Assembly (NCBI GenBank): GCA_046482855.1
Contig: JAWOEH010000064.1
Span: forward strand, 1-9,502
Source: CAYVSF01 sp046482855
GTDB lineage: Bacteria; Bacteroidota; Bacteroidia; Bacteroidales; UBA12077
Length of the DNA stretch: 9,502 nt
Reading direction: 5' to 3'
The notes beneath the pieces are model-generated. The model was not told the DNA's origin. It worked only from the letters and a program-made list of their open reading frames with translations, and did not search any database. This document shows, piece by piece, positions 1 through 6,141 of the stretch. A program made the position numbers and the translations under genes. How positions within the stretch are numbered: position 1 is the first letter of the stretch; the number at the start of each line of letters is the position of its first letter.

Positions 1-28
1 GATGTTGTTTCATTAAAATAGATTTAAC

Positions 29-114
29 ATGGATAGAGATACTTTTATTAAGTCTTTAAAGAAAAATTTCAATTGGATTTTTGATTTAGGTTATGACTTG
101 AAACAAGTTGAAAG
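29..114 (+). other. Possible N-terminal fragment of an unidentified ORF
   Basis: An ATG at 29 opens a frame of AT-rich codons beginning MDRDTFIKSLKKN. It runs without a stop past the left edge of the FtsZ homology and reaches TAA at 173-175 only because it reads out of frame through ftsZ. The genuine part, if any, would be the first ~28 residues, to about 112. It is lysine- and aromatic-rich and I recognise no family. The source genome of this stretch cannot be decided: it could belong to the Bacteroidota flank or to neither. It may also be non-coding. Confidence 0.25.
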
Positions 115-963
115 GGTACTGGGACTGGTGCCGCACCAGTTATTGCCAAAATTTCTCGGGAAGTCGGATGTTTAACGGTTGGTATTGTGACCAAACCGTT
201 TAAATTTGAAGGACGGCGTCGCGTGGCGACCGCACTTGAAGGCTTAGACGCGTTAAAACCGTATGTTGATACCTTAATCATCGTTCCAAATGATCGTTTG
301 CTTTATGTCACCGATCGTAATACATCGATGTTAGAAGCCTTTAGAGAAGCAGATAACGTCTTGCGCCAAGGGGTTCAAGGCATTGCTGAAGTCATTACCG
401 TCCCAGGCCTGATTAACCTTGATTTTGCGGATGTTAAAACCGTGATGAAAGATAAAGGGACCGCTCTTATGGGAATTGGTATTGCTGATGGTGATAACCG
501 TGCTGTAGACGCAGCCAAAAAAGCGATACATTCGCCATTACTTGATGCCAACATCGACGGGGCAACCGATGCCATCGTTAATATTACCAGTGGTACAAAT
601 ATCGCCCTTTGGGAAGTTACCGAAGCGATTGAAGCGATTCAAGCCGCATCTACCACAGAAATCAATGTTATTTACGGAACAACTATTAACCAAGACCTAG
701 AAGACGATGTCATTGTTACCGTCATCGCCGCAGGCTTTGATGAAAACCGTAAAATCGAACTTGCTGCCCTTGGTAGTGATGATTACGTCAGACCATCTGA
801 TGCACCAGATTTAGATGAAGATGATGACGTGGATGACGCCAAACCAACGCACTCAAAAAAAGCGAAGAAAAAACGTAAAAAAGATAAAGAAAAAGCCAAA
901 AAAGACGATGAGGAACCATCAAAAACCAATATTCCTTCATGGTTGAAATCACGGTTTAAATAA
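115..963 (+). CDS. ftsZ: Cell division protein FtsZ, 5'-truncated (first ~105 residues missing)
   Basis: FtsZ is the tubulin-like GTPase that polymerises into the cytokinetic Z-ring at midcell. The reading frame enters homology at the tubulin signature GTGTGAAPV (115-141) and continues through TVGIVTKPFKFEGRRR. It includes the T7 synergy-loop motif NLDFADV (412-432), which supplies catalytic aspartates to the neighbouring subunit. GTALMGIG and the C-terminal tubulin-like domain (VNITSGTN...VIVTVIAAGFD) follow. A very acidic then lysine-rich linker leads to the C-terminal peptide IPSWLKSRFK, the docking site for FtsA/SepF-type partners. The 282 visible residues lack the N-terminal GTP-binding core (T1-T3 loops). 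An in-frame TGA at 109-111 directly precedes the homology, so the fragment is broken, not simply mis-started. A GTG at 187 is internal Val of the family alignment and not a start. The truncation coincides with an apparent junction between genomes. Confidence 0.93.
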   Translation, partial: GTGTGAAPVIAKISREVGCLTVGIVTKPFKFEGRRRVATALEGLDALKPYVDTLIIVPNDRLLYVTDRNTSMLEAFREADNVLRQGVQGIAEVITVPGLINLDFADVKTVMKDKGTALMGIGIADGDNRAVDAAKKAIHSPLLDANIDGATDAIVNITSGTNIALWEVTEAIEAIQAASTTEINVIYGTTINQDLEDDVIVTVIAAGFDENRKIELAALGSDDYVRPSDAPDLDEDDDVDDAKPTHSKKAKKKRKKDKEKAKKDDEEPSKTNIPSWLKSRFK

Positions 964-969
964 AACTGT

Positions 970-1004
970 AAAGCCATAACACCAGCGATGTGTTATGGCT
1001 TTTT
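970..1004 (+). terminator. Rho-independent terminator after ftsZ
   Basis: A perfect 13-bp stem AAAGCCATAACAC (970-982) pairs with GTGTTATGGCTTT (990-1002) across a 7-nt loop. The T-run at 1000-1004 completes an intrinsic terminator. It starts six bases after the ftsZ stop codon, so ftsZ ends its transcription unit and the ATPase downstream needs its own promoter. Confidence 0.9.
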
Positions 1005-1027
1005 CAATACGTAATGTTTTCTTCATT

Positions 1028-1056
1028 TTGCATTCATTTAATAAACCGACTATAAT
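1028..1056 (+). promoter_or_regulatory. Sigma-A/sigma-70-type promoter of the P-type ATPase
   Basis: TTGCAT (1028-1033) and a perfect TATAAT (1051-1056) are separated by exactly 17 bp. Transcription would begin near 1063, giving a leader of about 25 nt. This sits after the ftsZ terminator and before the GAGG-containing ribosome site at 1078-1083. It contrasts with the TAnnTTTG promoters found on the right-hand part of the window and supports a different host for this segment. Confidence 0.8.
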
Positions 1057-1087
1057 AAAGATGATGACATACATAGCGAGGTGCACC

Positions 1088-2215
1088 ATGGCCGAAGATT
1101 CTACAGTTTATAGACAATCTATCGAAGATGTCGCAAAAAGCGTATCAACGGATATAAATAATGGGCTTACTGAGTCAGACGCCAACACACGATTAAAAGA
1201 CTACGGTAAGAATCAGCTTGAAAGCGAGGACCATGTTTCTTTGATAATGCTTTTCATTAAGCAATTTAACAGTGTTGTGATGCTGCTTTTAACATCTGCA
1301 GCTGTCGCCTCTTTTTTAATTGGAGAAGTTGTTGAAGGGATTGCGGTGCTTGTTGTAATTTTAATTACTGCTATTGTTGGACTCATTATGGAATACCGTG
1401 CAGGGAAATCCATCGAAGCCTTAAAACAAACAGTTAAAGATGAAGTCACGGTGTTACGTGACGGAAAAAAACACCCCTGTTTAACAGAAAACATCGTTAA
1501 AGGCGATATAGTCATTTTAGATGAAGGCGATAAAGTACCCGCAGACGGTAGACTTATCAGCAACCAAGGCTTATCTGTTGATGAATCGATGCTTACCGGT
1601 GAATCGGATATGGTTGATAAAACCACGGAACCTTTAGAAGACAATACCACACTGGCTGATCGTAAAAATATGGTTTTTATGGGATCACACGTTGTTAAAG
1701 GGGATGCGACCTATATTGTCACTGCGACCGCATTGGATACGGAGATGGGTCATATTTCATCCTTGTTAAAAGATACCAAAGATGAAGACACACCCCTTGA
1801 AAAACGCCTTGAACAAACGGGCCGGTTTTTAATTGTATTAACCTTAATTATCGCAGCAATTGTTGCGGTGGTTGGGATTCTCACTGGAAACAGCATTGAA
1901 TCGATGGTGAAAACCTCTATTGCCTTAGCAATTGCCGCAGTTCCTGAAGGCTTGCCAGCTGCTGCGACCATTACCTTAGCGATTGGAATGAAGCGGATGG
2001 CTAAAAAGAACGCCCTCCTACGAAATCTTCCCGCTGTTGAAACACTCGGGTCTGCAACGATTTTTTGTACCGACAAAACGGGAACCATTACCGAAAATGA
2101 AATGACTGTAAAGCGCCTTGTCACCTTAAATAAAACCATTGAAATTAAAGGCACTGGCTACGTGCCACAAGGCGACTTTAAAGAAAAAAACAGGCCCTTT
2201 TACAACAGATTGTAG
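1088..2215 (+). CDS. P-type cation-transporting ATPase (P2/calcium type), 3'-truncated
   Basis: Membrane pump that couples ATP hydrolysis to cation export through an aspartyl-phosphate intermediate. Visible in order: N-terminal cation-ATPase region with a GLTESDANTRLKDYGKN motif (~residues 28-44); TM1-TM2 hairpin (~62-105); actuator domain with TGES at 170-173; TM3-TM4 with PEGLP at 286-290 (the P2-type ion-binding kink); and DKTGT at 329-333 with phospho-acceptor Asp329. The PEGLP/DKTGT combination is typical of Ca2+ (SERCA/PMCA-like) pumps, but specificity cannot be assigned without TM5-TM6. Homology ends near GDFKEK (about 2187). The last few codons to the TAG at 2213-2215 are read through foreign DNA. 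The nucleotide-binding domain, the GDGxND motif and TM5-10 are absent, so the product could not function. The start at 1088 is chosen because it follows GAGG (1078-1081) and lies ~25 nt after the predicted transcription start. The upstream in-frame ATG at 995 lies inside the terminator hairpin. Confidence 0.9.
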   Translation: MAEDSTVYRQSIEDVAKSVSTDINNGLTESDANTRLKDYGKNQLESEDHVSLIMLFIKQFNSVVMLLLTSAAVASFLIGEVVEGIAVLVVILITAIVGLIMEYRAGKSIEALKQTVKDEVTVLRDGKKHPCLTENIVKGDIVILDEGDKVPADGRLISNQGLSVDESMLTGESDMVDKTTEPLEDNTTLADRKNMVFMGSHVVKGDATYIVTATALDTEMGHISSLLKDTKDEDTPLEKRLEQTGRFLIVLTLIIAAIVAVVGILTGNSIESMVKTSIALAIAAVPEGLPAAATITLAIGMKRMAKKNALLRNLPAVETLGSATIFCTDKTGTITENEMTVKRLVTLNKTIEIKGTGYVPQGDFKEKNRPFYNRL

Positions 2216-2409
2216 AGCGCCATTCGCTTCAAATTACGCCTGATGCACAAGTAGACCTTATACGTTGGGAGCACACCTTCGATGCCCTGCTCTGCTGTCT
2301 TTGCGGGTTGGACATTTTGCAGCAACGCTGTTTTTCACTTAAAGATCTTGCCGTACCCGAAACAATAGCCCGCAAAGAGGGCTGGGTATGGTTTAAGGAA
2401 CGGAAATGA
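2191..2409 (+). CDS. C-terminal fragment of a DUF429-like protein
   Basis: The reading frame is open from 2182 to the TGA at 2407-2409 and encodes about 73 residues of coherent protein. It includes HTFDALLCCLCGLD and ends ...RKEGWVWFKERK. An Asp-Ala-Leu-(L/V)-C/A-A helix followed near the C terminus by a basic residue then EGW(I/V) is characteristic, from memory, of DUF429 proteins, predicted RNase H-fold nucleases of unknown role. The N-terminal ~70% is missing: an in-frame TAA lies at 2179-2181 and the sequence just upstream is the P-type ATPase in another frame. This is therefore the 3' end of a gene from the right-hand genome, cut at the junction. The family call rests on a short tail and is moderate. 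Confidence 0.6.
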   Translation, partial: QALLQQIVERHSLQITPDAQVDLIRWEHTFDALLCCLCGLDILQQRCFSLKDLAVPETIARKEGWVWFKERK

Positions 2410-2455
2410 GGTATTTATTTGCTATTGCTGTTTTACATAATACTCAATTGGTTTG

Positions 2456-2474
2456 AGTTGGTAGCTCAACTTTT
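2456..2474 (+). terminator. Weak candidate terminator after the DUF429-like gene
   Basis: AGTTG (2456-2460) can pair with CAACT (2467-2471) around a 6-nt loop, with one G-U pair extending the stem, followed by TTT. It is positioned ~45 bp after the stop codon in a region between converging genes. The stem is short, so this is tentative. Confidence 0.3.
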
Positions 2475-2560
2475 AAATTGGAGATTAATGCTTTGATTTA
2501 CTTGGAATAATTGTATCATAAATATTTTTCGGGAGTTGCACAAAGCATAAAAGAGAGCCT

Positions 2561-3544
2561 TTATAAGTTCAAGAGCTTTTGCACTTGTCGTTCCAGCTTT
2601 TTGGGTTTGTAGTTATGCCATTTCTTAACAACTTCACCCTCCTTGTTGATCAATATATAGGTAGGAAAGGCTTTTATATCAACTATTTTGTTAAATAATT
2701 CGGTTTCATCCCACAGATCTGACCAGCATATGGGGGCTTTTTTGTTTTCTCTGGCGTGCTGCCATGTGTTGTAGGTCTTATCTGCCCATATTGTGGTGAT
2801 CATTAATCGGGAGTGGTGTAAATCATAGAGATGTCGTAATTGGTTAATTGATGCAAGGGAAAAGAAACAACCCGTGCCCAGGTAAGCAATTAATTGCGGG
2901 GTGTCATCTTGTTGTATGATGGATTGCAATTTCATAGTTGAGTCGGGAAGTTTTATATCAGGCATGCGCCTGCCTTTTTTTACAGTGCTGTATGATGATG
3001 ACTTCAGCTTAGTTGCGATACATCTGGCGTAATGATATTGACGCTTACTTTCGGGAATTTTATTGTAAAGTTCTCTTAGCTCGCGGGTATGCAGATCGTC
3101 TTGTATTCTATATAGGGCGTATATTGCAGGGTAGTAGTGTAGGTGTTTTTTTATCAGCTTAATCTGTTTCTTCCCGGAAATGTTTTGTAGTTGATGCCAG
3201 ATATTTTGAGACGGGTGCGATTTTTCAAGTGTGTAGCCCGTGTTTGTCTTTATAAAATGTACCTGATTATTTTCTGTCCAAAGAATAGGACTTAAGTGAA
3301 TTAATTTGTTTTTTTTGTTTAAGGAACTTAAACCAACAAACGTAGGTATGCGTTCTATCGGGAGGGTTATTTTTATCAATGAGTCATCTGACGGAAGGGC
3401 AACGTAGGCCTCTTCGGTTCGCAGAAGGAGCCGGGAAGAAGGAGGTAATATTTGCGAGGGTATGTTAATGATAAGACTATCCTGAGCCAGCAAATTATTA
3501 AAAACTAAAAGACCCAAGGCAAGGAGAAAAACTATCTTATTCAT
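2561..3544 (-). CDS. Exported thioredoxin-fold protein (TlpA-like) with a CFFS active site
   Basis: A 327-residue protein with an N-terminal signal peptide (MNKIVFLLALGLLVFNNLLA, cleavage probably after Ala20 before Gln-Asp), so likely periplasmic or an envelope protein. Residues ~21-185 form a region I cannot place, mostly beta-rich then helical. The C-terminal ~135 residues look like a thioredoxin/TlpA fold: MPDIKLPDSTMKLQSI, a strand ending LIAYLGTGCFFS (Cys226, Ser229), a helix, and the cis-proline segment AFPTYILIN with Pro294, then KEGEVVKKW. Classical family members have CxxC; here the second Cys is Ser. A monothiol exchange, isomerase-like or non-redox role is possible. Bacteroidota encode many such multi-domain lipoprotein or periplasmic thioredoxin proteins. 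The start is supported by a consensus promoter 19 bp upstream. The gene is divergent from the cvfB-like gene and transcribed alone. Confidence 0.8.
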   Translation of the reverse strand: MNKIVFLLALGLLVFNNLLAQDSLIINIPSQILPPSSRLLLRTEEAYVALPSDDSLIKITLPIERIPTFVGLSSLNKKNKLIHLSPILWTENNQVHFIKTNTGYTLEKSHPSQNIWHQLQNISGKKQIKLIKKHLHYYPAIYALYRIQDDLHTRELRELYNKIPESKRQYHYARCIATKLKSSSYSTVKKGRRMPDIKLPDSTMKLQSIIQQDDTPQLIAYLGTGCFFSLASINQLRHLYDLHHSRLMITTIWADKTYNTWQHARENKKAPICWSDLWDETELFNKIVDIKAFPTYILINKEGEVVKKWHNYKPKKLERQVQKLLNL

Positions 3545-3562
3545 GAGTTCGTGTGTTTAATA

Positions 3563-3593
3563 CAAAGATAGCATAGTAATCAGATTATACAAA
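3563..3593 (-). promoter_or_regulatory. Bacteroidetes-type promoter of the thioredoxin-fold gene
   Basis: On the minus strand TTTG (3593-3590) is followed after 19 bp by TATCTTTG (3570-3563). This is a full match to the Bacteroidetes housekeeping consensus TTTG-N19-21-TAnnTTTG. The predicted start of transcription lies near 3557 and the leader is only ~12 nt, with no Shine-Dalgarno sequence, as is common in this phylum. Confidence 0.75.
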
Positions 3594-3697
3594 TTGATTA
3601 TCACCTCATAAAGCTAATGGCAAACGATTAAATTTTTATAGTACTATGTTTTTTGTAAAGGATTAAAATATTTAGCAGTCATTTTGAGGTTCTCTGT

Positions 3698-3726
3698 TTT
3701 GGTTCCGTTTATTTAGGCTATTTTTG
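3698..3726 (+). promoter_or_regulatory. Candidate Bacteroidetes-type promoter of the cvfB-like gene
   Basis: TATTTTTG (3719-3726) matches TAnnTTTG exactly. The nearest TTTG (3698-3701) is 17 bp upstream, slightly shorter than the usual 19-21. The distance to the ATG at 3751 gives a leader of roughly 18 nt. The element includes the TTG that an automated caller might take as a start codon. Confidence 0.5.
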
Positions 3727-3750
3727 TCCTTTAAATTAATACCGAATACC

Positions 3751-4590
3751 ATGCTGAATATTGGTGAATGGAACAGCCTTGAGGTTGTAAAAGAAGTAGA
3801 TTTTGGATTGTACCTGGATGGTGAGCAGGAGGGCGAAATCCTGTTACCCCGCCGTTATGTGCCCGAAGGAGTTGAAGTGGGGGATACGTTAGATGTATTT
3901 ATCTATACCGACTCGGAAGACAGAATTATTGCCACAACGGAGAAACCCCTGGCTCAGGTAGGACAGTTGGCGGCTTTGGAAGTAGTGGCCGTAAATCGTA
4001 TTGGCGCTTTTCTTAATTGGGGGCTAATGAAAGATCTTTTGGTACCTTACCGCGAGCAATACGCCAAATTAAACAAAGGCGATACAGCTTTGGTCTATGT
4101 CTATCTGGATGAAGAGAGCGATAGGGTTGTAGCTTCCTGTAAGTTGGAAAAGTTCATGAAGGATGATCCGGTTGTCTATGAGCCTGGTCAGCAAGTGGAG
4201 GCCTGGGTAGCTGATACAACTGAAATAGGCTACAAAATGGTGGTTAATATGCATACCTGGGGCATGTTATACAAAAATGAGGTGTTTCAACCGTTAAAAA
4301 TCGGCGACAAAGTACAGGTTTACGTCACAAAACAACGGGAAGATAACAAGCTTGATCTTTCCCTGCATAAGTTTGGACGTGAGAAGATTAAGGACTTTGC
4401 CGATGTTCTTTTTGATTATCTGGAGGCCCATGAAGGTTTTGTGCCCCTTACCGATAAAAGTCCTGCGGAGGCTATCTATGATACCTTTGGCGTAAGTAAG
4501 AAAGTGTTTAAAAAAGGCATTGGCAGTTTATATAAGGCACGAAAAATCGCCATAACGCCCGAAGGCCTTCATCTGAAACGCGAGGAGTAG
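3751..4590 (+). CDS. cvfB: CvfB/YitL-family S1-like RNA-binding protein
   Basis: A 279-residue protein colinear with the CvfB family (B. subtilis YitL, S. aureus CvfB): three S1-type OB folds and a C-terminal winged helix. The first S1 domain (~1-65) has the very typical VVKEVDFGLYLDG...GEILLPRRYVP. The second (~66-135) has VNRIGAFLNWGLMKDLLVPYREQ. The third (~140-212) has VVNMHTWGMLYKNEVFQPLKIGDKVQ ending DLSLHKFG. The winged helix (~215-270) has FDYLEAHEGFVPLTDKSPAEAIYDTFGVSKKVFKKGIG. In Firmicutes the protein binds RNA and influences virulence gene expression and mRNA decay; the Bacteroidota role is not established. It is cytoplasmic. The ATG at 3751 (MLNIGEWNSLEVV) is the family start; an earlier in-frame TTG at 3724 lies within the promoter -7 box and is rejected. 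Monocistronic by context. Confidence 0.9.
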   Translation: MLNIGEWNSLEVVKEVDFGLYLDGEQEGEILLPRRYVPEGVEVGDTLDVFIYTDSEDRIIATTEKPLAQVGQLAALEVVAVNRIGAFLNWGLMKDLLVPYREQYAKLNKGDTALVYVYLDEESDRVVASCKLEKFMKDDPVVYEPGQQVEAWVADTTEIGYKMVVNMHTWGMLYKNEVFQPLKIGDKVQVYVTKQREDNKLDLSLHKFGREKIKDFADVLFDYLEAHEGFVPLTDKSPAEAIYDTFGVSKKVFKKGIGSLYKARKIAITPEGLHLKREE

Positions 4591-4635
4591 CCGTTTGGGT
4601 ATGTGGTAACCATTTCATTTACCTGGAATTAGGCG

Positions 4636-4650
4636 ATGGCTTCAAGCCAT
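4636..4650. repeat. Short inverted repeat downstream of cvfB
   Basis: ATGGCT (4636-4641) and AGCCAT (4645-4650) form a tight hairpin with a 3-nt loop, 45 bp after the cvfB stop. No T-run follows on either strand, so it is not a standard intrinsic terminator. It may still cap or stabilise the 3' end of the transcript. The rest of 4591-4848 shows no convincing gene. Confidence 0.35.
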
Positions 4651-4848
4651 GTAGGTTGATAAAAAGGTAATTGTGGAAACAGAACCTTCAGGATGAACAA
4701 CTCGTTGTATGTGACAGTGTAGATTAAAGGAGAATGCAACCAATTTATTACTAGTATGTTTGGGAATTCGCTTCCCGGAGAATGACTTTTTCATTTCTCT
4801 CAATATTTGGTCGGGGGCATACACACGATTTTTTTCTGGAATTTTTAA

Positions 4849-5241
4849 ATGTCGGTTATGAGATATGTACGTAACGATTTTGAACCTCCTGCTGCTCTGA
4901 AAGAATGGGGCTGGAAATATCATCATATGGGCATCCCAACTTCTGAGCGGAGATCCGACGAGCGGTATATCGCCCATTTAAAATTTTATGTATCGGGCTT
5001 TCCTACCAGTCCCTATGGAATTGAATGGATGCGGTTTGAGCCGGACTGTCCGTTGCCGGAATTGGTAAAAAAGGTGCCTCATATTGCTTTTGAGGTTCAA
5101 GATCTTGATAAAGCTTTGGAAAAGGGAAATTTTCAATTACTTACCCCGCCGAATCCACCATCGGAGGGTGTGCGTGTAGCCATGATTGAACATAATGGAG
5201 CACCTGTTGAGCTGATTGAATTTGGCTCAGTAGTCAAATAG
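4849..5241 (+). CDS. VOC-superfamily (glyoxalase/bleomycin-resistance fold) protein
   Basis: A 130-residue single-domain protein of two beta-alpha-beta-beta-beta modules. Candidate metal ligands sit where the vicinal oxygen chelate fold places them: His25/His26 in WKYHHMGIP on strand 1, Glu59 in YGIEWMRFE, His78 in VPHIAFEV opening the second module, and Glu121/Glu124 in VELIEFG at the end. The H-E-H-E set suggests a metal-dependent enzyme similar to glyoxalase I or a methylmalonyl-CoA epimerase-like lyase/isomerase. The PHIAFEVQDLDKAL segment is typical of VOC proteins. The substrate cannot be told. A second ATG at 4858 would shorten the protein by three residues and is equally possible; there is no Shine-Dalgarno to decide. 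It is followed by its own candidate terminator, so probably a single-gene unit. Confidence 0.82.
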   Translation: MSVMRYVRNDFEPPAALKEWGWKYHHMGIPTSERRSDERYIAHLKFYVSGFPTSPYGIEWMRFEPDCPLPELVKKVPHIAFEVQDLDKALEKGNFQLLTPPNPPSEGVRVAMIEHNGAPVELIEFGSVVK

Positions 5242-5274
5242 GGACTTTCTTTAATTATCTGACTATTTGATTTT
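5232..5274 (+). terminator. Candidate terminator overlapping the VOC gene stop codon
   Basis: TCAAATAG (5234-5241), which includes the TAG stop, pairs perfectly with CTATTTGA (5263-5270). A G-U and an A-U pair can extend the stem to 10 bp, and TTTT (5271-5274) follows. The loop is long (about 21 nt) and the stem is A/T-rich, so termination strength is uncertain. Confidence 0.5.
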
Positions 5275-5344
5275 AATATAGATTCTGTTTAGTCGCTTAT
5301 ACCTTCCTTATTAGCAATATAGCCTCATTTATGTTTTTAAAGAT

Positions 5345-5374
5345 TTTGCAAAAGAAAATTAAATGCTAACTTTA
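5345..5374 (+). promoter_or_regulatory. Possible promoter of the DUF5362-like gene
   Basis: TTTG (5345-5348) lies 18 bp before TAACTTTA (5367-5374), which matches TAnnTTTG except for the last base. It would give a leader of about 75 nt before the ATG at 5456. Spacing and sequence are one step off consensus, so this is a suggestion only. Confidence 0.3.
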
Positions 5375-5455
5375 ATCTGTCTTTTGGTGACGGTTGTGCA
5401 ATGATCTTCACCACCTTCTGAGATGCTTTGTTTTACATTAAATATGTTTTTTTTT

Positions 5456-5872
5456 ATGGACACAATTGAACAAGAAGGTACTTTAACACTGCCACATAGT
5501 AGTGTGAAGCATTTATTGGAGATACGCAAATGGACGATGTTTTTGTCTATTGTAGGTTTTATTTTTATTGGTTTAGGAGCCATCGTGCTCCCTTTTTGGG
5601 GAGTACTTGTCGGAAACGTTGGAGAATTTGGTTATTTTGCCTTAACTCCTGTTGTTTTAATGCTTGTTATTTATTTCTTCCCCATTTATTACTTGTATAA
5701 GTTTTCCAGCTATGCTAAGCAAGCAGAACGATCATTGGATCCAATTGCCTATGATAACGCATTTCTGTATTTGAAGAAGCATTATCGGTTTATTGGTATT
5801 TTACTCTTAGTTGTTTTGGTACTCTATGTCATAATTGGGTTGGTAGCCGCTTTGGGCCTGGCCTTAACTTAG
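5456..5872 (+). CDS. Small integral membrane protein, DUF5362-like
   Basis: A 138-residue protein with three predicted membrane helices at about 27-50, 60-83 and 112-135, joined by a conserved-looking cytoplasmic segment. The sequence FFPIYYLYKFSSYAKQA at the end of helix 2 resembles, from memory, the DUF5362 family of Bacteroidota and relatives, whose function is unknown. The soluble N-terminal ~20 residues (MDTIEQEGTLTLPHSSVKHL) carry no signal peptide. The ATG at 5456 is preferred; an in-frame ATG at 5423 would add MLCFTLNMFFF, an implausible hydrophobic extension that is poly-T encoded. It stands alone, with no clear partner gene. Confidence 0.7.
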   Translation: MDTIEQEGTLTLPHSSVKHLLEIRKWTMFLSIVGFIFIGLGAIVLPFWGVLVGNVGEFGYFALTPVVLMLVIYFFPIYYLYKFSSYAKQAERSLDPIAYDNAFLYLKKHYRFIGILLLVVLVLYVIIGLVAALGLALT

Positions 5873-5902
5873 TGGAGGGAAGGATGGCAATTATACAAGC
5901 TC

Positions 5903-5922
5903 TTAACCAATATCCGGGTTAA
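5903..5922. repeat. Small inverted repeat after the DUF5362-like gene
   Basis: TTAACC (5903-5908) and GGTTAA (5917-5922) form a 6-bp stem with an 8-nt loop, 31 bp after the stop codon. The downstream sequence is CATTATTTTGG, not a clean T-run, so it is at best a weak terminator. The remaining intergenic DNA to 6141 contains no gene I can support. Confidence 0.3.
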
Positions 5923-6141
5923 CATTATTTTGGTAATAAAATAGGCATAGTAAGCTGTTTTTTATCCTGGTCTTTTTACATAGCCGGATTATCAGCCTTC
6001 TGTTTTGGATCGAGGCGTGATGTAAATAGCAGAGGTATACAAATAAAGGAACAACCAATAGTGTTTGCTTCAATTATTGTGTTACCTTTACTGACTTTTG
6101 GCCGATAAATAAAAATTGCCAATACACACTAAAATGCCTTT

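Noticed and set aside
187..963. GTG at 187 as the start of a short FtsZ
   Set aside because: Family homology continues in frame upstream to 115; this Val is within TVGIVTKPF, a conserved internal strand.
995..1087. Upstream ATG giving the P-type ATPase a 31-residue N-terminal extension
   Set aside because: It lies inside the ftsZ terminator hairpin and upstream of the predicted promoter, and the extension does not resemble ATPase N termini. The ATG at 1088 has a ribosome site.
1213..1650. 145-codon minus-strand ORF opposite the ATPase, and a similar one at 1750-2154
   Set aside because: Both lie entirely antisense to clear ATPase homology, are Ser/Thr/Ile-rich as expected for shadow frames, and match nothing recognisable.
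113..2187. Island as a transposon, integron or prophage insertion
   Set aside because: Neither edge shows inverted repeats, a target-site duplication or attachment-like repeats, and it carries no recombinase. Both edge genes are housekeeping-type genes cut mid-sequence.
3724..3750. TTG at 3724 as the start of the cvfB-like gene
   Set aside because: It falls in the TATTTTTG promoter box, and CvfB proteins begin at the equivalent of the ATG at 3751.
4762..4776. GGGAA-N5-TTCCC hairpin upstream of the VOC gene
   Set aside because: The stem is only 5 bp, with no T-run and no known leader motif around it. It is not enough to call a riboswitch or terminator.
4642..4977. 111-codon minus-strand ORF between cvfB and the VOC gene
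   Set aside because: It overlaps the VOC gene antisense by 129 bp, has no promoter or family features, and its composition looks like chance.
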